Positions 34,432 through 42,545 of a DNA stretch of 64,000 bases are shown one piece after another (the stretch's first letter is position 1; each line of letters opens with the position of its first letter). The stretch comes from Paenibacillus vini (lineage in GTDB: Bacteria > Bacillota > Bacilli > Paenibacillales > Paenibacillaceae), in NCBI RefSeq assembly GCF_018403325.1, contig NZ_BOSL01000001.1, positions 124,001-188,000 on the forward strand. Reading direction: 5' to 3'. The notes under the pieces are model-generated. The model was not told where the DNA came from and ran no database searches. It worked only from the letters and a program-made list of their open reading frames with translations. The translations under genes were made by a program, and so were the position numbers.

Positions 34432-35283
34432 ATGCAAACTGTAACATTGAACAACGGAGTGAAAATGCCGATCATCGGCTTCGGTGTCTACCAAGTTCCG
34501 AACGCTGAAGAATGCGAGAACGCCGTATATGAAGCATTGATGGCTGGTTACCGCCTGATCGACACCGCCGCTGGTTATTTAAACGAGGAAGCGGTCGGAC
34601 GCGCGATCAAGCGCAGCGGCGTACCGCGTGAGGAGCTGTTCATCACGACCAAGCTCTGGGTTCAGGATGCCGACTACGAGAGTGCCAAGCTGGCGTTTGC
34701 CAAGTCTCTGAAGAAGCTGCAGCTCGACTACCTCGATCTGTACCTGATTCATCAACCGTTCGGCGATTACTACGGCGCTTGGCGCGCGATGGAAGAACTG
34801 TACCGGGAAGGCAAGATCAAGGCGATCGGTGTCAGCAACTTCCTACCCGATCGTCTAATGGACCTCATTGTGCATAACGAAATCGTACCTGCCGTCAACC
34901 AGATCGAAACGCATCCGTTCTACCACCAGGTCGAGAGCGCCGCTTTTATGAAAGAGCAAGGAGTGCAGCACCAGTCATGGGCACCGTTTGCTGAAGGACG
35001 GGGCAACATGTTCGGCAATGAAGTACTGGTTTCAATCGCCGAAAGACACAACAAGTCCGTCGCCCAGGTCGTGTTGCGCTGGCTGGTTCAGCGTGGAGTC
35101 GTGGTCATTCCAAAGTCGGTGCGCAAAGAACGGATCGTTGAAAACTTCGACATATTCGATTTTGAGCTCAGCGCGGACGATATCGAACAAATTTCCACCC
35201 TCGATACGCAGGAAAGCCTATTCTTATCGTACCGTGATCCGGAAGTCGCCAAGATGATTGGCAACTGGAGAGTCGAACTGTAA
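34432..35283 (+). CDS. Aldo/keto reductase
   Basis: A 283-residue NADPH-dependent TIM-barrel reductase. Catalytic tetrad regions are visible: Asp in [15 protein letters not shown] (with Tyr), Lys in ITTKLWV and His in [13 protein letters not shown]. The cofactor end is [23 protein letters not shown]. It is closest to AKR5-type 2,5-diketogluconate/methylglyoxal reductases such as YvgN. AGGAGG precedes the ATG. It is expressed from the MerR-type promoter upstream with a ~100-nt leader, so likely carbonyl-inducible. Confidence 0.9.
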   Translation: MQTVTLNNGVKMPIIGFGVYQVPNAEECENAVYEALMAGYRLIDTAAGYLNEEAVGRAIKRSGVPREELFITTKLWVQDADYESAKLAFAKSLKKLQLDYLDLYLIHQPFGDYYGAWRAMEELYREGKIKAIGVSNFLPDRLMDLIVHNEIVPAVNQIETHPFYHQVESAAFMKEQGVQHQSWAPFAEGRGNMFGNEVLVSIAERHNKSVAQVVLRWLVQRGVVVIPKSVRKERIVENFDIFDFELSADDIEQISTLDTQESLFLSYRDPEVAKMIGNWRVEL

Positions 35284-35297
35284 GCCTTGAACGACTG

Positions 35298-35329
35298 AAA
35301 GGACAGGTTGCGTACCTGTCCTTTTTTTA
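35298..35329 (+). terminator. Terminator after the aldo-keto reductase
   Basis: Stem AAAGGACAGGT / ACCTGTCCTTT, loop TGCGT, then T-run. Confidence 0.88.
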
Positions 35330-35395
35330 TCCCTATTTACAAGGGTGCGATATTGCAACTATTTGTCTCTTTTGATGGATATGGGATCACAGATT

Positions 35396-36088
35396 TTATG
35401 GGATAGAATCCTGGTATTTGTCGATATACAGCGTGCCGTCCAATTGGAGCTCTGCATAAAATACTTGATCCAAAGAATCAATTTTGGCTTTCTTTAGTTG
35501 TCTATCGAGCCAGACCTCGGAGACATCCAATTTTTTAAGATTTTTTTCTACGATTTTACCATCAACGACAAGCTCAGTCGGGATTCTTTGAATAGGCGTA
35601 ATGTTTGCTTTTATATCTTTTTTTGTTGAGGGCAGTAGTTCTTCTTTCTTCAACACGCTGAGTTGACCATCAGGTTCCAGAATTGCAAATTCAACTTCTT
35701 CGGGTGAAAAGACGTCCTTGTTCCGAAGCAACATGCTTAAATCGTCGATGTTGAGATGCTGCTTTGCCAATGCCTTTTCCAGAATCATTCCTTGTTTGAT
35801 GAGAATTGTAGGCTGGCCGTCCAGAATTTCACGAGCTTTGACGGACTGCAATCCGATCCATGCGATGAGGAACGCCAAGAGTGACCATAAGACCAGGCTG
35901 GATATTCCCTGCAGGAGCGTGATGTGTCTGTTGACGATAATCTCGGCCGTAGTGGAGCCAAAGGTAATCCCTGTTACATAGTTGAAAAAAGTTAAATGTC
36001 CGACCTGTTTCTTACCGAGCAGGCGCGTCAAAACGAGTAAAGCAACGAAGGATATTGCCGTACGAAACAGAATTTCTCCATACGTCAT
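35396..36088 (-). CDS. DUF421 (YetF-like) membrane protein
   Basis: A 230-residue protein: three N-terminal helices (ILFRTAISFVALLVLTRLLGKKQVGHLTFFNYVTGITFGS) and two cytoplasmic YetF-type domains (PTILIKQGMILEKALAKQHLNIDDLSMLLRNKDVFSPEEVEFAILEPDGQLSVLKK). YetF-type proteins occur in Bacillus spore and vegetative membranes. AAGGAG eight bases upstream fixes the ATG at 36088; an in-frame extension upstream lacks a signal. Confidence 0.85.
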   Translation of the reverse strand: MTYGEILFRTAISFVALLVLTRLLGKKQVGHLTFFNYVTGITFGSTTAEIIVNRHITLLQGISSLVLWSLLAFLIAWIGLQSVKAREILDGQPTILIKQGMILEKALAKQHLNIDDLSMLLRNKDVFSPEEVEFAILEPDGQLSVLKKEELLPSTKKDIKANITPIQRIPTELVVDGKIVEKNLKKLDVSEVWLDRQLKKAKIDSLDQVFYAELQLDGTLYIDKYQDSIP

Positions 36089-36203
36089 GTGCTGAGCTCC
36101 TTGCATAACAGATAGTTTAGATTGGCCTTCATTTCCATTTCTTATACTTGCAAGTGAAGGGGAACCTACTATTTGGAGACAGCGCAGTGAACTCATAATC
36201 TCA

Positions 36204-36233
36204 TTGATGGAGGATAATGGGAGTTGCTATAAT
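36204..36233 (+). promoter_or_regulatory. Promoter of the MalT-like regulator gene
   Basis: TTGATG - 18 bases - TATAAT. The -10 ends six bases before the ATG at 36240, and no ribosome binding site fits that ATG, so the message may be leaderless. Confidence 0.6.
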
Positions 36234-36239
36234 AGTTCT

Positions 36240-38384
36240 ATGTCAACCTCAATAAACACCACCAAATTATATATCCCTGCGCTTCGGTCGAGGACGGTAC
36301 TACGCCAGCGTTTAACTGAAAGATTGAACAAGGGTCTGCACCGCAAATTGACCCTAATCTCTGCACCGGCGGGCTATGGCAAAACGACTTTAGTCTGCGA
36401 GTGGCTAGCCGGTTGCAAGCGGCCGGCCGCGTGGCTTTCGCTTGAACAGGGAGACACCGAACTAACGCGCTTTTTAACGTATATGATTTCCGCTCTTCAG
36501 ACTATAGAGGAGAATATAGGAGCAGGCGTGCTTTCCGTACTTCACTCCCCCCAACCGACGCCTACGGAGTCGATTTTGACAGCTCTTCTAAATGAACTTG
36601 CAGCCATTCCATCTCCTCTTATCCTTGTCCTTGATGATTATCATGCGGCGAGCTCAAGAGAGATCGATGAGGCGGTAAGCTTCCTGCTGGACCATCTTCC
36701 CGCACAGCTGCATCTTGTCATCACGTCCCGCGAGAACCCTGCCATTTCTCTGCCGCGGTTGCGAGTTCGGGATCAGCTAACCGAACTGCGCGCTGCAGAT
36801 CTGAGATTTACGCCCACTGAAGCGGAAGCCTTCTTTAACCATGTCATGGACCTTCAACTCTCCACGGATCATATATCCGAGTTACAATCACGCACCGAGG
36901 GATGGGCTGCGGGCCTGCGTTTGGCCGCGCTGTCTATTCAGGAGGACTCCGATGCCGATCGGCTCCTTCAGTCCTTCACCGGTAATCACCATTTCGTGCT
37001 GGATTATCTGGCAGAAGAGGTTCTGCAACGCCAGCCTTCAGCCGTGCAGGATTTTTTGCTGCGCACCTCTGTCCTTGAGCGATTATGCGGATCTTTATGC
37101 GATGGCCTAATGGCTAATGCTGAGGCTTCCGGCAAAGACATGCTAATCGAACTCGAACGTAGAAATTTGTTTATTGTTCCTTTGGACCATGAACGGCGCT
37201 GGTATCGCTATCATCACTTGTTCGCGGATATCCTCCGTAGACGGCTAATGGAAAGTATGAGTGAGAGTGATATCTCCGAATTACACCAGCGAGCGAGCAT
37301 GTGGTACGAAGACCAAGGCTTTGAGATCGAGGCGTTTCACCATGCCGTCAAGACTCAGGACATCGCGCGAAGCGCACGTCTGCTTCAAGGCGGCGGGATG
37401 CCGTTGCATCTGCGCGGAGCTGCAAGAATGGCACTCGACTGGCTGAAGTCGTTACCCGCCAAGGAACTGGACGTAAGACCGGAATTATGGGTGTATTATG
37501 GCTCCGCCCTATTGATTGCCGGTAAGCCGACGGAAGTTGAACACAAGCTCCGGGCAGCGGAGGCCGCCTTGGAAGGCATGGAACAAGACGTCGGAGACAA
37601 GGAACTGATCGGATGGATCGCGGCCACTCGCGCGACATTGGCCTCCTTGATGTTAGCCGATAATTACAATGGTGCAGAACAGAATCTACAAGCGGCTGAA
37701 GCGGCTATGCAAGTCTCGGAACTCGAAGATAAGACGGCTGATCTTGTTGGATTGATTACCCCTGCCCGAAATGCGGTGAAGAGTGAAACGGACGGAGTAG
37801 ACCAAGTCATCGCCCAATCACGACGAGCGCTTGCCTATTTGCGACAGGACAATCTGCCTGCCCGAACGGCATCCGCTTGGATGCTGGGCGTCGCTTGTCA
37901 GCGGCGGGGGAATTATACCGAAGCATGTACGGCTTATAACGAAGTTATAGCGAATTGCCGAATCATCGATCATCAACTCATGGCAGTGATGGCCATGATC
38001 GGAATCGCCCAGATCAGGGAAGCGGAGGGGCGGCCCGATCTGGCAGCAGAGCGTTACCGGGAGGTTCTGAGAGTGGCAGGGAATCTGCCTCACCCGGCTA
38101 TAGAAGAAGCTAAGATGAGTCTGGAGCGTATAAACCGCGTCCTTGAGGGCGGACTGAACGGTAACCTGATTGAGCCGCTTAGCCAGCGCGAAATGGAAGT
38201 GCTGCAGCTCATCGACCAGGGACTCTCCAACCGGGAGATCGCCGACAAGCTATTTCTGGCACTGGATACGGTCAAAGGCCATAATCGGAGGATTTTTGAA
38301 AAGCTTAATGTGCAACGACGTACAGAAGCGCTCGCCCGCGCCCGCGAACTGAATTTAATAACGAGGACTCCAAAACCACACTAA
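36240..38384 (+). CDS. MalT-like LuxR family ATP-dependent regulator
   Basis: A 714-residue STAND-type regulator. The N-terminal NTPase has Walker A ISAPAGYGKTTLVCEWL and Walker B LILVLDDYHAA. A winged-helix/arm region and TPR-like repeats follow (ARTASAWMLGVACQRRGNYTEACTAYNEVIANC; PDLAAERYREVLRVAG). A C-terminal LuxR HTH ends it (LSQREMEVLQLIDQGLSNREIADKLFLALDTVKGHNRRIFEKLNV). Relatives such as MalT oligomerise on binding a small ligand plus ATP. The DUF4386 gene 66 bp downstream is a possible target. The start is inferred from the promoter position. Confidence 0.87.
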   Translation: MSTSINTTKLYIPALRSRTVLRQRLTERLNKGLHRKLTLISAPAGYGKTTLVCEWLAGCKRPAAWLSLEQGDTELTRFLTYMISALQTIEENIGAGVLSVLHSPQPTPTESILTALLNELAAIPSPLILVLDDYHAASSREIDEAVSFLLDHLPAQLHLVITSRENPAISLPRLRVRDQLTELRAADLRFTPTEAEAFFNHVMDLQLSTDHISELQSRTEGWAAGLRLAALSIQEDSDADRLLQSFTGNHHFVLDYLAEEVLQRQPSAVQDFLLRTSVLERLCGSLCDGLMANAEASGKDMLIELERRNLFIVPLDHERRWYRYHHLFADILRRRLMESMSESDISELHQRASMWYEDQGFEIEAFHHAVKTQDIARSARLLQGGGMPLHLRGAARMALDWLKSLPAKELDVRPELWVYYGSALLIAGKPTEVEHKLRAAEAALEGMEQDVGDKELIGWIAATRATLASLMLADNYNGAEQNLQAAEAAMQVSELEDKTADLVGLITPARNAVKSETDGVDQVIAQSRRALAYLRQDNLPARTASAWMLGVACQRRGNYTEACTAYNEVIANCRIIDHQLMAVMAMIGIAQIREAEGRPDLAAERYREVLRVAGNLPHPAIEEAKMSLERINRVLEGGLNGNLIEPLSQREMEVLQLIDQGLSNREIADKLFLALDTVKGHNRRIFEKLNVQRRTEALARARELNLITRTPKPH

Positions 38385-38450
38385 AGTGTCTATAGGTCCC
38401 ATCCTCTTTGAGCTATACTGCAATCAATTAGCTGGGAGAGGGGATCAGGC

Positions 38451-39116
38451 ATGAAAAGGACGGAGAGAGTGGTAGGGGCATTGTTTTTGTTATCGACATG
38501 CTCATTTCTGATAGGCAGCGGGATGTTGGAACCTATTTTGCATCGAACGGACTTGCTTGTCAGTGTGGATTCGGATCGAATGAGAGTTTTTGCAGCGCTG
38601 TTCTTAGAGCTCATCAATGCCATAGCGGTTGTGGGGATTGCCATGTTGCTGCAGCCGACGTTAAAGAAATATCATGAGGCGTTTGCGTTCGGTTACTTCG
38701 CTTCTCGTGTCATGGAGTCGTCATTGTTGATGATAAGTTTAATCGGTCCGCTGATCCTTCTCGCGTTAAGCAAGCAGACTGTATCCGCAGGAACCTCCGG
38801 GGATGCATACCTGCAAGCGTTAGGAAATTTAGCGGTGGAGGCCCACTATTTGCTGTTCGATATAGCCATGCTCGTGCTGAGTTTAGGAAGCTTGTTATTT
38901 TGCTGTATTCTCTATCGATCGAGACTAGTTCCACGATTGTTGTCCATTATCGGCTTGATTGGATATACCGGTTTGTTAGCAAGCAGTTCTCTGTCCGTAG
39001 CCGGACTGGATGTTGGGGAGGTTCTTTACATTCCCGGAGCGATATTCGAAATCGCCTTACCGGTTTGGCTCATAGTTAAGGGATTTAATCGGCATACTCA
39101 AGCTACCGCTAAATAA
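38451..39116 (+). CDS. DUF4386 family membrane protein
   Basis: A 221-residue protein with six helices: RVVGALFLLSTCSFLIGSGM, RVFAALFLELINAIAVVGIAMLLQPTLKKYHEAFAFGYFASRVMES and the C-terminal GAIFEIALPVWLIVKGF are characteristic of DUF4386. Function unknown; relatives are often next to LuxR/MalT regulators or antibiotic genes. GAGAGGGG precedes the ATG. Confidence 0.85.
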   Translation: MKRTERVVGALFLLSTCSFLIGSGMLEPILHRTDLLVSVDSDRMRVFAALFLELINAIAVVGIAMLLQPTLKKYHEAFAFGYFASRVMESSLLMISLIGPLILLALSKQTVSAGTSGDAYLQALGNLAVEAHYLLFDIAMLVLSLGSLLFCCILYRSRLVPRLLSIIGLIGYTGLLASSSLSVAGLDVGEVLYIPGAIFEIALPVWLIVKGFNRHTQATAK

Positions 39117-39125
39117 GGCAATACC

Positions 39126-39175
39126 AAAAGCTCCTCACTCGGTCAAGGCCGGATGCGGAGCTTCATATTTTTATT
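39126..39175 (+). terminator. Terminator after the DUF4386 gene
   Basis: AAGCTCC / GGAGCTT outer stem with an inner GG / CC arm, followed by TTTTT. Confidence 0.6.
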
Positions 39176-39259
39176 GGTGCGTGAGTGTTCTATCGCATTG
39201 GCGGCCTTCCTATAGGGTTGTTATATTACTTATATAATATGACTCAGGGAGGAATAGCC

Positions 39260-39652
39260 GTGAAACTGGGAGCTACGTTATACATTAAGAATACGGTTGA
39301 AGCTGTAGAGTTTTACAAGGAAGCCTTCGGAATGACGCTGGGATATAACGAGAAATTTCCGGATGGAACATTCATGCACGCGGAGTTGCTAAGAGACGGA
39401 CAACAAGTATTCGCTGTCAGCGAATCTCAAAATGACGCCTTTGTTCAAGTTATGTTAGCATCCTCATTACAAGAGTCGCGTCCGACCATGAGTTATGGAA
39501 TTAATTTTGATAACGAAGATGAAGTAAGCAAAGCATTCTCCATGCTGGCAGAAGGCGGAAACGTTCTTTTTGAGTTAGGTTCTCTCCCTTGGAGTTCTTG
39601 TTGTGCTGAAGTAATAGATAAGTATGGCGTTTATTGGTACATAAGTGTGTAA
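39260..39652 (+). CDS. VOC family protein (PhnB-like)
   Basis: A 130-residue glyoxalase-fold protein: LGATLYIKNTVEAVEFYKEAFGMTLGYNEKFPDGTFMHAELLRDGQQVFAVSE, then YGINFDNEDEVSKAFSMLAEGGNVLFELGSLPWSSCCAEVIDKYGVYWYI. This is the PhnB/3-demethylubiquinone-like VOC subgroup. The start is a GTG at 39260 with AGGGAGG upstream. Substrate unknown. Confidence 0.8.
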   Translation: MKLGATLYIKNTVEAVEFYKEAFGMTLGYNEKFPDGTFMHAELLRDGQQVFAVSESQNDAFVQVMLASSLQESRPTMSYGINFDNEDEVSKAFSMLAEGGNVLFELGSLPWSSCCAEVIDKYGVYWYISV

Positions 39653-39749
39653 AAATTACTGAGTATTATGCTGCGGTGGAATCGGCGCGGCCGCATTATT
39701 TCCGGTTAATAAAAGTAACTGCCGAGACAACTTCCTTTAACAATCCCCC

Positions 39750-39781
39750 AAGTGGGTATCGCTCCGATACCCACTTTTTTG
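39750..39781 (+). terminator. Terminator after the VOC gene
   Basis: AAGTGGGTATC / GATACCCACTT, loop GCTCC, then TTTTTT. Confidence 0.88.
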
Positions 39782-39890
39782 AGTCAATTCGAATAATACA
39801 ACCGTATTAACCGATAGTGACCCAAATCTACAAATCACCATCCCCAATGTATTATTATTTTTATATTCCGGCGTTGACATGGAGGACGGC

Positions 39891-40826
39891 ATGAAATTTG
39901 AACCGATGTATCAAGATGGGAAGTTAATTCTACCGAAAATCGAATTAGATATGACATCGAACCATTCGATTGGCATTATAACGGACTTGAAGCGAAAGCA
40001 GCTTTTAATGAATCAATTGCAGGATCATTCCCAATATTATTTATTTCGAGCCGGGCAAAACGAGTATATGCGTTTAACGGTGGAAGAGCTGATCACTTTC
40101 CTGATCAAGGTAACGGAGAGGAATGACCATGTCGTTCAGTTAATGGATTATTTTGCTTTAAAAGAAGAAAAGAAGGTAAGAGTCCGGAATCTGCCTTCAT
40201 CGAAAAGGATGTATGTAACCTTGCTGCGTGCCTTTTTTGCGCATCAGCCTACACTTGTCCTGGAGGAACCCTATTTTTATTTGGAAGAAGAGGATCGTCG
40301 CCATTTCAAACGGATTTTGGATGATCTTTCGAAAGCGAAGAGAATCATAATTTTAACTTCTAATTTAGAGGATGCTCTCGTTTCCTGTGATGCCATTTAC
40401 CGATTGAATGAATTGGGGTTTCACCCCTTGGATATTCGGGACTCCGAAGAGGAGAAGCAGGAAGTGCAGGAACAAGACCAGGCCAATATAACCTTGCAGA
40501 AGATTTCTACAAAAAGAAACGACAAAGTGATCCTGTTTGATCCGCCTGAAATCGATTATATAGAAAGCATGGACGGCTCGATCCTTGTTCATGTGGGTGG
40601 AGAAAACTATGTTTGTGCTTTGACGTTATCCGAGCTTGAACAGAGGTTGTTAAACTTCGGATTTTTCAGGTGCCACCGATCCTACATCGTGAATCTGCAA
40701 AAGGTAAGAGAAATTATTACATGGACGAAAAATAGTTACAGCTTGCGCCTACATACCGGTAAAGATGCCGTGGTTCCATTATCCCGTTCAAAATTGCAGG
40801 AATTAAAGACCCTTCTTAATATTTAA
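39891..40826 (+). CDS. LytTR regulator with a degenerate ABC-ATPase domain
   Basis: About 311 residues. Residues ~15-175 follow an ABC ATPase fold but lack a functional P-loop (GIITDLKRKQLLMNQL where GxxGxGKS/T is expected); the signature-like LPSSKRMYVTLLRAFF and Walker-B-like PTLVLEEPYFYLEEED remain. Residues ~205-310 are a LytTR DNA-binding domain (IDYIESMDGSILVHVGGENYVCALTLSELEQRLLNFGFFRCHRSYIVNLQKVREI). It heads an exporter operon. The pseudo-ATPase may bind the cognate transporter to couple transport to transcription; that is inference. GGAGG sits six bases before the ATG at 39891. Confidence 0.82.
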   Translation: MKFEPMYQDGKLILPKIELDMTSNHSIGIITDLKRKQLLMNQLQDHSQYYLFRAGQNEYMRLTVEELITFLIKVTERNDHVVQLMDYFALKEEKKVRVRNLPSSKRMYVTLLRAFFAHQPTLVLEEPYFYLEEEDRRHFKRILDDLSKAKRIIILTSNLEDALVSCDAIYRLNELGFHPLDIRDSEEEKQEVQEQDQANITLQKISTKRNDKVILFDPPEIDYIESMDGSILVHVGGENYVCALTLSELEQRLLNFGFFRCHRSYIVNLQKVREIITWTKNSYSLRLHTGKDAVVPLSRSKLQELKTLLNI

Positions 40827-40974
40827 AAACTTCTATTTCCGGGGCAATATTGAAAACCAATTAGGACTTTCTGGGTACCATTCAGGCGATAATAGCTACA
40901 TTTCGGCGGATTTTTATGGCTGGAAGCATGCCATCTTTATATGCTTAAGGCATCAATCCTAAGGAAGTGGTGTC

Positions 40975-41820
40975 ATGGATATTATCCAAGTAGAACGTAT
41001 TCGCAAGCGATTTGGAGATAAGGATGCGTTATCGGACGTGTCCTTTTCCATTCCGAAAGGGGAAATCTTTGGTTTCCTGGGTCCGAGCGGTTCGGGCAAA
41101 ACGACATTAATTAAGATTTTAACGGCGCAGTTAAATCCGACAAGCGGGCAGGCGAGGGTATTTAACGAGCCATCGGAGATGATGCATCGATCTGCACAGA
41201 AGATGCGCTTTGGCATTTTGACGGATAACAGCGGTTTATACGAGAGATTAACGATTGAGGAAAATCTGGAGCTATATCGTCAGCTATATGATCTTCCTAA
41301 ATCCTCGATCGATAAGGTGCTGCATTTTGTGAATTTAAGCGGTGAACGCAAAAAGAAAGTCAACCGCTTATCGAAAGGGATGCGCCAGCGTGTCATGCTG
41401 GCATGTGCAGTGATCCACGAGCCGGAATTATTATTTCTGGATGAGCCTACTTCGGCTTTGGATCCAGTAAATTCGGCACATATTTATAAGGGATTACGCT
41501 ACTTAAATGAGAACGGGACAACGATTTTTTTAACGACGCATGATATGGCTGAGGCGGAATTGATGTGTAATCGTGTAGCCATTTTGTATCAAGGACAAAT
41601 CCAAGCCATCGGATCACCCAAGGAGCTTAAAAAACAGCATAGAGAAAACGTCATGTGCGTTGAATTAATCAATGGGGAAGCCTATGAGCTTCCGATCGAT
41701 GAGGGAACGGCGGATCAAATCGCCGATTGGATGAAGCGAGGGGTCATTGATCGATTGGAGACGAAAGAGCCAAGTCTAGGTGATATTTTTATTAAAATGA
41801 CAGGAAGTGAGTTACTATGA
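40975..41820 (+). CDS. ABC transporter ATP-binding protein
   Basis: A 281-residue ATPase with Walker A LGPSGSGKTTLIK, signature LSKGMRQRVMLACA, Walker B LLFLDEPTSALD and the H-loop TTHDM. The ~60-residue tail (VELINGEAYELPIDEGTADQIADWMKRGVIDRLETKEPSLGDIFIKMTG) is typical of drug/bacteriocin-type exporters. Its stop overlaps the start of the permease (ATGA, 41817-41820). Confidence 0.9.
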   Translation: MDIIQVERIRKRFGDKDALSDVSFSIPKGEIFGFLGPSGSGKTTLIKILTAQLNPTSGQARVFNEPSEMMHRSAQKMRFGILTDNSGLYERLTIEENLELYRQLYDLPKSSIDKVLHFVNLSGERKKKVNRLSKGMRQRVMLACAVIHEPELLFLDEPTSALDPVNSAHIYKGLRYLNENGTTIFLTTHDMAEAELMCNRVAILYQGQIQAIGSPKELKKQHRENVMCVELINGEAYELPIDEGTADQIADWMKRGVIDRLETKEPSLGDIFIKMTGSELL

Positions 41821-42527
41821 GTATCTCATTAAAACGAGCTCAAGCGATATTTGTAAAGGATTATAAAGAGTTCTCACGTAATTACGCGGTCTCTATTATG
41901 TTGCTTTTCCCAATTGTTTTCGCATTTATTCTTCGAAGCGCACCCACGCCTTTGACAGGAGCGTTTGCCTTAGTTCTGAATACTTCGTTTGTAATATTAC
42001 CGTGCTTTACACAAGCATGCTTGGTTGCGGAAGAAAAGGAGCATAACACCTTACGATCCTTAATGATGACTCCGGCCTCGACCATGGATGTTTTACTCGG
42101 TAAAAGTGCCTTAACCTTTGTAATGTCTGCTGTTGTTCTAGGTATTACTACGTTTATATTTGGCTATGAGCCAGCAAGTATTTGGGCGTTTACGGCAGCG
42201 ATTATTTTTTCGATTATTCTATACACCGCAGCCGGGACGATATGTGGTCTATTCTCCAAAACGTTGCTTGAAGCTACATTATCTATAATGCCCGTGCTGA
42301 TTATATTCACTGTTGCGCCATCCGGAGTATTACTAGCGGATGATTTTCCAATCTTCAAAGTACTGGATTACTTGCCAAGCAGCCAGCTTGTGCATTTGCT
42401 GGGCATACAGGGCACGGGCTTTACGACAGGAGAATTATTGAAACCCCTGCTTATTATTTTGGCGTGGACCGTTGCATTAACGATCTGGTCTGTTGTTCTA
42501 TATCAGCGACGGTTAAAGGACGAGTAG
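41817..42527 (+). CDS. ABC-2 type transporter permease
   Basis: A 236-residue protein with six helices, of the ABC-2 exporter family (KDYKEFSRNYAVSIMLLFPIVFAFILRS; ACLVAEEKEHNTLRSLMMTPASTMDVLLGKSAL, the conserved EKE loop). It pairs with the ATPase upstream and probably exports a lipophilic or peptide compound under the LytTR regulator. The stop lies 18 bp before secA2. Confidence 0.88.
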   Translation: MSISLKRAQAIFVKDYKEFSRNYAVSIMLLFPIVFAFILRSAPTPLTGAFALVLNTSFVILPCFTQACLVAEEKEHNTLRSLMMTPASTMDVLLGKSALTFVMSAVVLGITTFIFGYEPASIWAFTAAIIFSIILYTAAGTICGLFSKTLLEATLSIMPVLIIFTVAPSGVLLADDFPIFKVLDYLPSSQLVHLLGIQGTGFTTGELLKPLLIILAWTVALTIWSVVLYQRRLKDE

Positions 42528-42545
42528 AAAACGGAGGGGGATTCC

